Positions 35,721-45,443 of a stretch of 64,000 bases of DNA are shown here, one piece after another. Each line of letters opens with the position of its first letter. Position 1 is the first letter of the stretch. Both the position numbers and the translations under genes were made by a program. This stretch comes from Rehmannia glutinosa (lineage: Eukaryota; Streptophyta; Magnoliopsida; Lamiales; Orobanchaceae): assembly GCA_016081115.2 (NCBI GenBank), contig CM071935.1, positions 24,470,653-24,534,652 on the forward strand, in the 5' to 3' direction. The notes below the pieces were generated by a model. The model made no database searches and had not been told where the DNA came from. It saw only the letters and a list, made by a program, of their open reading frames with translations.

Positions 35721-38025
35721 AACACAGCAAGTTAACACTGACGAAGCTCGGACAGTTGAATCTGCCCCAGGAGTTAACACTCTGGGCACCAAAAGTGTAA
35801 TCCACGGAGTTGAGACTCCTGTGGATGCCACTGCAGAAGACCCTAAGACAGCTGCGCCTGTCGAAAGTATTGTACAAGGCCCCGCTGCAGTTGAGACTGC
35901 AGGAGGTAATGAAGGCCTAAGGGAGGTTGAGACTTCCCTAGGTAAAAATTAAAGAGATAAAAGCATTTCTCGGAACATTATTGTTGATTCAGAGGAGGAA
36001 ATCAGCGCTCTTCATGACTCCCCGGATGATCCTAATACAACATTCCTGGGATCCGCAGATGAAGCTGAATCAACCTCTGCTCATGAAGATCCAGCTGAGG
36101 ATGTTCCACCAATTATGAGCAAGCCAGAATTCAAGGCTGCTCGACAAACTTTCAATTTTGATGATGAGCCAAATCCTCAAGTCTCATCATCTTCCGATGA
36201 CGCTATTGATACGGCCGAGGAACAGTCAACTTAAATGGAAACACCAGCTGAGACTGAAGAAGTTGTTAAGACAATGGGCTCGGCCAATACAATGGTCAAT
36301 ACAATCAAAGGCCCCAGTGAATCATCAATCAATCTGCGCAGCTTCGAATCTGCAAGAGACCACCTCACGCACAATATCTCAAGTGCGAGATGATGCCTAT
36401 GAAGAAGTTTTCCCTTTCTCTCAGGAACTGCCCGTGCTTGAAGAAGAAACTGCAAGAGAGCAGAGGATCTACACCATCCAAGAAGACCCTATAATTCCTA
36501 CTAATACAATTGTGCCAGTTGATTTCAATTTCGATGCAGAGTGGCCGGCAACTGACTCAAGCCAAACAGCTGAGATGCGCGACATCTTCAAGAAAATCTG
36601 TGAAGAGATTGAGAAGATTGAACGGCACCAAACCTCTCTCGATATGCGACTGGACAGCAGAGACGCCACTCTCACAGCAGACTTGAGAGGAGTGGTGGTC
36701 AGATTCAGGGAATGGTCTCAGCAGGAGAGTGCCATGCGTCTCGAGTAGGTTCGATATTTCAAAGCACTATACAACTGCATGGTGATATGGAGTGCTGACA
36801 ATGCTGCTATGAAGGCGAGGATGCAGACCTATATGAAGAGATTGCATGCCTCTCATACAACTGAGATGGAACTGTTGCGAGAATTTCACAGGAAAGAACT
36901 TCTGCGCGTAGAGGAAAATATGAATAACAAATTCATCCTTCTCATGACTGAAATGAAGCAGGTGGCAGCTGAATCAAAAGCCACCCACTCAGAGTTCCGG
37001 ACAGTATACTCCGCAGCCGATTCCAAACAAAATTCAGCTATCAGCAGACTAGACTTCATGCTTGCTGGTATGTTCCCAAGTGTTCCTCTATCCTTTGATA
37101 ATGCCAAAACGGGGGAAGAGGAATACCAGAAGATTCTTAAGGGGATGGTTGGTGAGAAGGAAAAGGAAACAGCTGCAGTGTTGAAGAAAGATACAGCTGT
37201 TGAGAAGAGGAAGGAGAATGGTAAAGCTGTTGAGGGGGAAAGGTCAAAAGATATGACCTTAATGCTTGCAGAAACCCCTCAGCAAGGTCATGTCACAGCT
37301 GACATCATCAGCAAACTTCCTGTAACTCTGCCGCTCTATCACTCTGCTGTGCCCATGTCTCATAAAAAGAAAATTGTAGAAGAAGAGATGGAGGATTTTG
37401 ACATAAGAATGGATGCCCGTGTGGAAGAGATGTTAAAACAATTCGGAGGCATTCTGATAGGAAAAGATACAGATGCCATTCCAGATGATGGAAACGAGCC
37501 AAGATCCTTGAAGAATTTAAAACGCTCGAATCCAAGGGATACTTCAAGGATATGTCCATAGCCCAAGCCTGGGACTTGTACTGGGAGAAAGGACTGAAGC
37601 TGTGCGAAGAAGCTGACAAGCAGCAGACGACTAGCAGTCACTCTGCTGGCAAGAAGAAGAATCCAGTACAATACACGCCCAGAGGAAGAGGAAGATGTGG
37701 CGGAGGTAGAGGCTTTATACCCAGACCTCTACCCAAAAACATTGAATATGTGGATCCAGGCAAGAAGGGAAGGATCTACTGGGCTGGATATGAAGAAGTA
37801 GCCAATAGAGAAGTGGCTAAGAAGAATGCTGAATATATGAAAAGGATCGAAGAAGAAAATAAAAGACAAGATCAGCTGTGGGAAGAAAGGCAAGAAACAA
37901 AGCGAAGAGACGATGCTGCAAAGAGAGCATACGAGAAAAAGAAGGCAGCTGAAGATGAAAAGAAGAGAAAGAAACCAGAGGACGACATAGCTGAAGAAGA
38001 AAGAAGGAGACAGCGAAAGCGATGA
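35721..38025 (+). pseudogene. 3' ORF of element A, C-terminal part
   Basis: It continues the ORF interrupted at 22830 (APGVNTLGTKSVIHGVETP). A long open stretch (36158-36748) includes the segment VPVDFNFDAEWPATDS and IEKIERHQTSLDMRLDSRDA. Another (36779-37561) includes ISRLDFMLAGMFPSVPLSFDN and VTLPLYHSAVPMSHKKKIV. The final piece has an RG-rich box (PRGRGRCGGGRGF, about 37680-37720) and a coiled coil (RIEEENKRQDQLWEERQE), ending at TGA 38025. These may be nucleic-acid-binding and oligomerisation parts; that is inference. Confidence 0.78.
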
Positions 38026-38195
38026 AGTGTTGATGTCCATCCCTTCATGTATTCTACTGTTGTAAATACATATGTATGTAAGTCTTCTGTACGATGAATA
38101 AAAATTGTGCAATTTCTATATTTGCGTAGATATAGTTTGCTATGTTTGCTATGATACACATTGTAAACAGCTTTGTAAAGAACAAGAATGATATG

Positions 38196-38213
38196 ATCAA
38201 TAAAAAGATTGAT
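38196..38213 (+). promoter_or_regulatory. AATAAA hairpin, 3' UTR of A
   Basis: ATCAATAAAAAGATTGAT is a six-base stem with AATAAA overlapping the loop. It lies about 100 bp before the purine tract at 38302-38314. Confidence 0.45.
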
Positions 38214-38315
38214 TCTACGCATACATTCTCTGTTTCTACATTGTCTGTATGTATCTTTGCTATTTACATTTTGAATGTATGTTTTAAGTTTTGGCATCAT
38301 CAAAAAGGGGGAAAT

Positions 38316-39850
38316 TGTTGGGAAATTTATTGTTTAGATTTTGATGAATACCATGTAAAACTTAGACTAGAAAGTTGGCACCCCATTTTCCTTGTATTCT
38401 GTATTGAAATAGATAGGGTTGTACGAGCTGAGTCAAGTCAGCTATGCCGGGATATACAAGAAGTCAATGAAGACTGAAATGAAGACTCCGCTGTGAAACA
38501 GCTTGAGTATGGCAAGGAGGAGAAGTCAAGAACTCTACTGAAGGAGTATCAACTAGGGTACAGCTGTGTGAAGGGCCAGTCAAGTCAACTCAAGGAGCCA
38601 AGTCTCAAGTTAAAGTGACGGATGAGTCATCCATTGATTGGAAGCTAACTCGAAGTCACCTGGGGAAGTTAGAGAACTACAGTCAAGTCAAGACAATCAA
38701 AAGAATTCGTTGCACGTAAGTCAAGAATATTACCTAAACAAGTAATACTTCCATGCTTTGCCATGTCTTAAAGTGCTCGACCCTTGCGTGCAAAAGGAAT
38801 AAACCAATGGGAAGCACTACACCTCGTGTCAGACTCTGAAAAGTTGAACATTCATTTAATACGAGGAAATGTCAACATCAAGGACTGCAACAAGACAAGC
38901 CAACGAATACAAGTGACTTTTGAATAATCAAATCTTCAACGGCGATTTTTGAAAGTTCACTATAAAAGGCCGAGAATCACTTTGAGAAAAGGTTACCTTG
39001 CATACCTGAGCATTCAAGCAATCATTCAAACTTTAACTTGCAAAATATTCTCAAGTTATTCAAGCAAAATCCTCAAGCCTAAATTTCGAAGGAAATCAAT
39101 CCAACACCAAGCTGTGAAGAAAAGACAATTTCAAACTGTTGAAGAGGAAACTTTTGAAGAATCAAAAGGGGTCTACATTCCAAGGAGGATTGTAGAAAGG
39201 TTCAAGGTCGAACTAGTCTCAAGTTATTGGAGGGCTTGGTGATCAAATCCAAGAAGCTTGAGCAAGTGAGTCAAGTAGCAAGGCAAACCACTGCCACTGG
39301 AAGAAGTTTGAGTCGACGAGAAGCCAGCTGTGTGATCAAGGCATCTCCAGACTGAGTCCCAAAGGATCAAGTCAGCTATGTGATCAAGACTTGTATCTAG
39401 ACTGATAACCACTTTGTACTCTGATCAATACTTAGTGGATTCCTCCAGGAGTTGGAGAAGAGAGGAGTAGAAGAATTACCCCATCTTCGAACCTCTATAA
39501 AAATTATTGTGTCATTTACATTTTGGCATTTTATTTCTGCATATCATTTTATATCTGCTGATAATTTGATATCCAACTGATAATTTACAAAGTGCTAAAA
39601 TCAAGTGTTAAAACAAACTTAAACCTCATCACAGCCAAGTTAAGATTTAGACTCAATAGGTGAGTTATTCTATCAACAGCTCAATCGGGTATGTTGAGTG
39701 GCTAACTCTGCTGGTTAATTAACTTAGTTGTCCCTTTAGGACATAGCTGTGAAATTAACTCTGTTATTTTAACAGGACTAAAAGCGAAAAGTTGGTACGG
39801 TTTATTCAACCCTCCCTTCTAAACCTTACTCACACCCCTTGGGACCTACA
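38316..39850 (+). repeat. 3' LTR of element A
   Basis: It runs TGTTGGG ... CCTACA and is directly followed by CAAAA (39851-39855) and then the resumed ULP1-gene exon. It is slightly shorter than the 5' LTR. For example, about 25 bases around the AAGGGTGTTAAGTCTTCC landmark are missing near 39620. Confidence 0.9.
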
Positions 39851-40676
39851 CAAAAGGATTCAATGCCTATGTTTGATCTGCTGACGCCTGAGCCAAAGTC
39901 GCAAGAAGCAATAATCAATGAACCGTTAGGTGACGATGACCCCGATAACAAAATGTTTGAAAGTCAAGTTGAAGGTAATTCAAGTGATATATTAGAAGTA
40001 TCAGTTTTTCTTAGAAAAGTATCAGTTTTTCTTAGAAAATTATCATTTTTCTTAGAAAAGTGACATTTTGTTTTTCTTTTGTTTCTCTTTTGGAACAGAT
40101 GATTGGCCAGAGAAAACTGAATTTCATTGTGAATTTATGAAAAAGAACAATCGGTACTTGACTGGAATGACACGAAAATAGAGAGATGTCGTTGACTTCT
40201 GTTTTTCTGATCATAGTTCTGAAAGAGAGTAAGTACCAATAAGTTTATAAATTGAAAAATTATTATTTCATTGATTTCTTATTACTCACATGCTACTATT
40301 ATTTGCGTTTCAGCGAAAATGCTTTTGCCCATGAAGGGCATTCGTTTATTGCCTTTGGTGATGGAATTGATTCATTACATGATGCATATTTGATTTTTTC
40401 AAGTGTCATTGATGTATGGACACTTATTTTAAACAAATCAGTTGGTCGGGCAAAGAATGCTGGACATTTTTATTTCAACACTCAACATTCTGTAAGTAAT
40501 ATTTTAATCAAATCTTTTTATGTTTACTTCAGTTTTTTTGATCATTTTTGTTTTTCTTGCAACAGTTGTATCTTGAAGCTTGTTTTGATGGGAAAAACTC
40601 TGGAAGTGAACTTAGATGCTGTTGGAGGACGTGGTTGAGTACCTTGAATAAACCGGACTTGAACACTGTTGATCGG
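39851..40676 (+). pseudogene. ULP1-type gene, middle exons right of element A
   Basis: Exon pieces with splice-like borders are: to 39997 (KDSMPMFDLLTPEPKS ... SSDILE|GTATCAG); 40099-40228 (DWPEKTEFHCEFMKKN, with an in-frame TAG after TRK near 40178); 40314-40491 (ENAFAHEGHSFIAFGDG ... VGRAKNAGHFYFNTQHS|GTAAGT); and 40566-40676 (LYLEACFDGKNSGSELRCCW ... NTVDR|GTAAG). Introns are short and contain AAAAGTATCAG repeats or T-rich DNA. The layout matches the linker between the helical domain and the C48 protease in plant ULP1-associated transposon genes. Confidence 0.6.
39997..40058 (+). repeat. 21-bp tandem repeat, about 3 copies, at a splice donor
   Basis: Units begin at 39997, 40018 and 40039 (AGTATCAGTTTTTCTTAGAAA; the third is diverged and one base shorter). 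The array starts exactly at the putative exon end, so its GTATCAG would serve as the 5' splice site. Confidence 0.75.
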
Positions 40677-40930
40677 GTAAGATTTTTAGTATTTGCTTTC
40701 AAAAGTATATCATTTGGCATGTTAATCTTTGTTGCTCAAAGTATCACAAATTGCATCAAAAGTATAATAAATTATCTGAAAAGTATCAGTATTATGTTAA
40801 CATTTGAAAATTTGTTTGCACTCTGCATGTTATATATCTGATGCTCAAAGTATCAGAAATTGCATCAAAAGTATCAGAAATTATCTGAAAAGTATCAGTT
40901 TTGTGTTTAAAAAATCAGATGAAGTTTCAG

Positions 40931-41648
40931 TTGTTTTCAAAATATGTAGATCTTTGTACCATATTGCTACCAAGGCCATATATTGCCACTATCATCAATT
41001 TTGTTGACAAGAAAGTGCAATACCTCGACAATATGGTGCATGATGAAGAGGTTGTTGATCAGTACGTTGGTCTCTCGAAGTTGGTGGTAAAGCATCATAT
41101 GTATTTGTTAACTTTTTATTATGTTTAATAACAATTACAAATCTATTACATTATATTGTTACTTTTCTCAGCATAAACAAATGGATCTTTTCCTCGAAGA
41201 GGAAAATCACCCAAAAGTTGGAGAAATTATATCATATATCTGGGAAAATGTTCCATTCAACTGGCAAACAAATGACACCAACATTGATTGTGGTGTTTTC
41301 CTCATGCACCATATGGAAAATTTTGTTGGGAAGGTTTACTCATCTCCGGATTTGTCAAAGGTATGAATATTCTCTTAAACAAAGAATTTGTTTGTTTTTA
41401 TAGCTGCTTTTTATAATTATTTTATATGTTTTTAAAGTTGTTTTTTTAAGGCTGTGGAAAGACGCAAATTGAGAGCCAAATACTGCGCCGAAATCATTTT
41501 ATCTGAGTTTATTGAATTAAAAGTGGATATAGATCAACAAGTGCTCAAATTCAAGGGAACGACCGTTGAACCTGTCAAAAACCCTCCAAGAAAACCAGCA
41601 AGAAAGGCACGAAGAAACCGAAAAAATGATGAGATAGTATATTTCTGA
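40931..41648 (+). pseudogene. ULP1-type gene, C48 (SUMO-protease-like) catalytic exons
   Basis: Exon pieces: about 40931-41086 (INFVDKKVQYLDN, VVDQYVGLSKLV), 41172-41360 (VGEIISYIWENVPFNWQTND and DCGVFLMHHMENFVG), and 41451-41648 (AVERRKLRAKYCAEIILSEF, ending with a basic tail). DCGVF carries the catalytic Cys of peptidase family C48 (ULP1/SENP), which removes SUMO. The stretch that should carry the catalytic His (near 40970-40985) is out of frame, so the triad is not intact. In captured transposon copies the role is unknown. Confidence in the family is good, in activity very low. Confidence 0.72.
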
Positions 41649-42229
41649 AATTTGTAAATGTTGAGATTGCATATGTTGGTAGTCATTTTGTGATTAGATG
41701 TTGAATAGCAGCTGATATTTTGTGAATGTTGGTGGTCATTTTGTGATTAGATGCTGAATAGTAGTTGATATTTTATGAATGTTGGTAGTCGTTTTGTGAT
41801 AGTACATTGATTTTTTGCAATGCAATGTTAGTTTTAAGCACCGAGTGCTGAATTTATTTGATTGTGTGTAGGCGATATGTTTTCTGAAATTTTTTATCAT
41901 GTATACCTCTAAACAGGTTATAAGTATCAGTAATTATGTAAAAAGTATCAGTAATTACACGAAAAGTATCGATGATTCGCATTTGGATTTTTAAATTTTG
42001 GAAACCTAATTGCATACTTCTAAACAGCCGAAAAGTTTTAGTAATTATGTTAAAAGTATCAGTAATTATACGAAAAGTATCCGTATTCTGATAGATACTA
42101 AGAAGTGATAGATTTAAGAATCTAACATGTTAAACATTGAAAATTGATAGATTTCAGGAAAATATATCTAAAATAACAAGTGTATCAAAAATTGCCTCAT
42201 TACGACTGACAAATTTAAGGAAAATATCT
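41649..42229. repeat. Intergenic gap between the convergent genes, with AAAAGTATCAG repeats
   Basis: It contains a triplicated TTTTGTGATTAGATG/GAATGTTGGTGGTCAT-like stretch (41675-41800) and about eight AAAAGTAT(C)AG motifs (41920-42080), several followed by TAATTA(T/C)(G/A). No gene was recognised. It would hold both poly(A) regions of the two facing genes. Confidence 0.6.
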
Positions 42230-43390
42230 CTAAAATAATCGAGGATTCAGAGTCTTTGAACCAAACTCCTTTACTTGAGAATAATCAGAGACGTCACTTG
42301 TTTTCTTCATGTTATTTTCCAAACTTCCCTTTATTCTTTTTCTTCTCCCCTTTGTTACAGATCGTGTACGATCTTGCAATATGTTAGATGTACTTGAAAC
42401 AACAGACGATTCGTTTTGCCCGGGAATTTTGCACATTTGTCAAGGCACTAATAGCAAGAAAATCCCGTTTGTAACCTTCTTCAATGATTCTCCTTGATTA
42501 TTCATTTCCTTGGCATTTCAACACAAGATTATAATATCTCCGAGCCATTTCATGATGCCAAGGAATACAATCATTAGGCTTGTCAGGCTTCTCAATTCTC
42601 TTATTTAAGATGTCCCATACTTTAGATTTTGCCATTCTTGTCCATCTCTTAAGAATATATATTTCTGGTATCTTGATATGAGAATGAAGATGGAGGACCC
42701 GTAATGAATGGAAACACAAAATACCACATTCTTCAAATTTCTTACAAGTGAACGTTATCATGTTTCGCAATGGATCAAACATCGCCTTACTTACATCTCC
42801 ATCCCCAATATGAGAAGAAACCTCATAAACATTCAATATCTCATCATTATGAACTAGAGTGCAAGTAGTAGAAATTGATGCGATAATCTCACTCTCAAAG
42901 CCTTTAAACATTGTTAGAGTGTATACCTCAGAAGCGTGCTTGAACAACCCAGTCAATGGTATGGAAGTCGATGGTATTGATGTTGATGATTGGAACTCAT
43001 CATTTTGTTTTTTCATTCTCCAATTCTTCACTAGTTCCTTAAAAATACCATAAAAATTAGTCAAACTTGTCGTCTTCTTTGCATTGAATCCCATGGTGTT
43101 GTTAGTACTTTCACTCCTTTGTGAGGAAAGTATTCCAGCAGAAAATAAATCTTTGCTTAAGGTTGCGCACCATTTTTCCTTTATCTCATACAATCTTTTA
43201 AACCATGTTTGATCCTCTAATTCGTATGTTAAAATCATGTTACTCCAAGAGTTCTCAAAATCAGCTTCATCGACAAGCATTTCCTAAATGCATTCTTAAA
43301 AGAATTATTGCTTTTCAGTTGTTCAAACTTGCTTATTGCATTCTGGTAAAGATGCCATTGACATAGCCTATGTTTTGTCCCAGGGAATAC
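42230..43390 (-). pseudogene. FAR1/FRS-type MULE transposase, C-terminal exon
   Basis: After a TTCATGCAG acceptor (43391-) the minus strand reads VFPGTKHRLCQWHLYQNAI, the MULE transposase segment following the second catalytic Asp. A frameshift follows FRKCL near 43275, then DEADFENSWSNMI, and a SWIM zinc finger (CKKFEECGILCFHSLRVL: C-x(n)-C-x-H) at about 42700-42750. The frame stops at 42498. A further stretch to 42230 reads TKGRRKRIKGSLEN, the basic tail typical of FRS proteins. FAR1-related proteins are transcription factors domesticated from MULE transposases. Here the setting and damage favour a dead transposase gene. Confidence 0.72.
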
Positions 43391-43419
43391 CTGCATGAAT
43401 AATTCAGGGTTAAAGTAAC

Positions 43420-43580
43420 ACTTTTTCGAGTAAAAGTATATGTTTTATGCGATAAAGTACCATTTGTTGAATTCAGTCACAAAAACAGGGGCTCAGTAAA
43501 CTGGATGAAAAAGAAATATAATATAGTCAAAGTATCAGTTTTGCAAGTAAAAGTATCTATTTTATGTGATAAAAAGTATT
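43420..43580 (+). repeat. AAAAGTAT motifs in the FAR1-type gene intron, at the C insertion point
   Basis: Five or so AAAAGTAT(C/A/T) motifs lie here in the same strand orientation as in the ULP1 half. Element C inserted inside one of them: AAAAA|GTATT is the left target site. Confidence 0.65.
43576..43580 (+). repeat. Target duplication of element C (GTATT)
   Basis: GTATT here and at 56733-56737 match perfectly and define C's borders as 43581 and 56732. Confidence 0.92.
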
Positions 43581-45148
43581 TCTAGGTCCCAAGGGGTGTG
43601 AGTAAGGTTTAGAATGGGGGGTTGAATAAACCTTACCAACTTTTCGATTTAGTCCTTTTAAATTGTTCAGAGTTAATTTCACAGCTAAGTCCTTGATGGA
43701 CAACTAAGTTAGTTAACCAGCAGAGTTAGCCACTCAATAGACTCGACTAAGCTATTGATAGAATAACTTAGCTGCTTAGTCTTATACTTAACTTCGCTGT
43801 GATAAGATTTTCAGTGGAAGACTTAACACCCTTGAATTTGGTTTAAGTTTATTTTAACACTAGGTTTTAGCACTTGGTTAATTATCAATTGGATAGCAAA
43901 TTATCGGCAGATGTTAAATAATATGCAGTAAGTAAATGCTGAAATGTAAATGACACAATAAATTTTATAGAGGTTCGAAGATGGGGTAATTCTTCTAATC
44001 CTCTCTTTTCCAACTCCTGGAGGAATCCACTAAGTATTGATCGAGTACAAAGTGGTTATCATCCGGATGCAAGTCTTGATCACACACCGACTTGATCCTT
44101 TGGGACTCGATGCGAGATGCCTTGGTGACACAAACCGCTTCTCGTGCGACTCGGCTTCTTCGCAGGCGGTGCCTTTGTTACTACAGCCCACTTGCTCAAG
44201 CTTCTTGGATTTGATCACGAAGTCCTCCAATAACTTGAGACTGGTTCGACCTTGAACCTTCCTACAATCCTCCTTGGAATGTAGACCCCTTTTGATTTTT
44301 CAGAAATTTCCTCTTCAACAGTTTGAAGTTGTCTCTCCTTCACAGGTTGGTGTTGGATCGATTTCCTTCGAAGTTTAGGCTTGAGGATTTGCCTGAATAA
44401 CTTGAGAGTATTTGCAAGTTTACAGCTTGAGTAATAGCTTGAATGTTTGTGGTTCAGATCTCCTTCTCTCAAATTGATTCCTCAGCCTTTTATAGTGTTC
44501 TTTTGAAAATCTGCCCGTTGAATAGATAGGCTAATTTTTAAAAGACACTTATGGTCGTTGGCTTGTCTTGTTGCAGTTCTTGAAATTGACATTTCCTCGT
44601 ATTGAATGAACCTTCAGCTTTTCAGGGTTCTGACACAGGTGCAGTGCTTCTCATTGGTTTATTCCTTTTGCACGCTTCTGGGACTGAGCACTTTAAGAAA
44701 GGTAGCATGGAAGTATTACTTGTTTAAGTAACTTTCTTGACTTCTGTGCAACGGATCCTTTTTCAGTTATCATTACTTGACTGCAATTTTCTAACTTCCC
44801 CAGGTGACTTCGAGTCAGCTCCCAATGATTGGACGACTCATCTGTCACTTCAACTTGAGACTTGGCTATCTTGAGTTGACTTGACTGACACTTCTCATAG
44901 TTGTATCATAGCTGCTACACTTTCAGTCGAGTTGTTGTCTTCTTTTCCTTGCTACACTCAGCTACTTCACAGCGGAGTCTTCATCCCAGTCTTCAGTTGA
45001 CTTCTTGTATGTTCAGGCGTAGCTGACTTGACTCAGTTAGTACAGCCCTATCTATTAAAATACACATTACAAAGAAAATGGGGTGCCAACTTTCTAGTAT
45101 AAGTTTTACATGGCATTCATCAAAATCTAAACAGTAAATTTCCCAACA
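43581..45148 (-). repeat. 3' LTR of element C
   Basis: On plus it reads TCTAGGTCCC (one change from TGTAGGTCCC) to TTCCCAACA. It is near-identical to the 5' LTR over long stretches. The purine tract of C follows on plus as ATTTCCCCCTTTTTG (45149-45163). Confidence 0.92.
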
Positions 45149-45250
45149 ATTTCCCCCTTTTTGATGATGCCAAAACTTAAAACATACATACAAAATGTAA
45201 ATAGCGAAGATACATACAGACAATGTAGAAACATAGAATGTATGCGTAGA

Positions 45251-45267
45251 ATCAATCTTTTATTGAT
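45251..45267 (-). promoter_or_regulatory. AATAAA hairpin, 3' UTR of C
   Basis: On plus ATCAATCTTTTATTGAT gives the same stem and AATAAA-containing loop on the minus strand as in E1, A and B. Confidence 0.45.
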
Positions 45268-45443
45268 CATAACATTCTTGTTCTTTACACAACTGTTTAC
45301 AAAGTGTATCAGAGCTCAGAGCAATCATAGTGTTCTATATCTACGCAAGTATAGAAATTACACAATTTTATTCAATGTACAGAAGACTTACATACATATG
45401 CATTTACACCAGTAAAATACATGAAGGGGTGGACAGCAATACT

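Larger units (their letters stand above)
13257..39850 (+). mobile_element. Sirevirus-like Ty1/copia element A, host of element B
   Basis: Both LTRs are present (13257-14831, 38316-39850), with a PBS, gag, pol, long 3' ORF and PPT. Without B (12.9 kb) it is about 13.7 kb. Flanks are CAGAA (13252-13256) and CAAAA (39851-39855), a 5-bp target duplication with one mismatch. It is inserted in a ULP1-gene exon. It differs from B and C by keeping a 1.1-kb segment between gag and protease. Placing a 3' ORF after RNase H in a copia-type pol order is the Sirevirus (SIRE/Maximus) arrangement. Confidence 0.92.
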
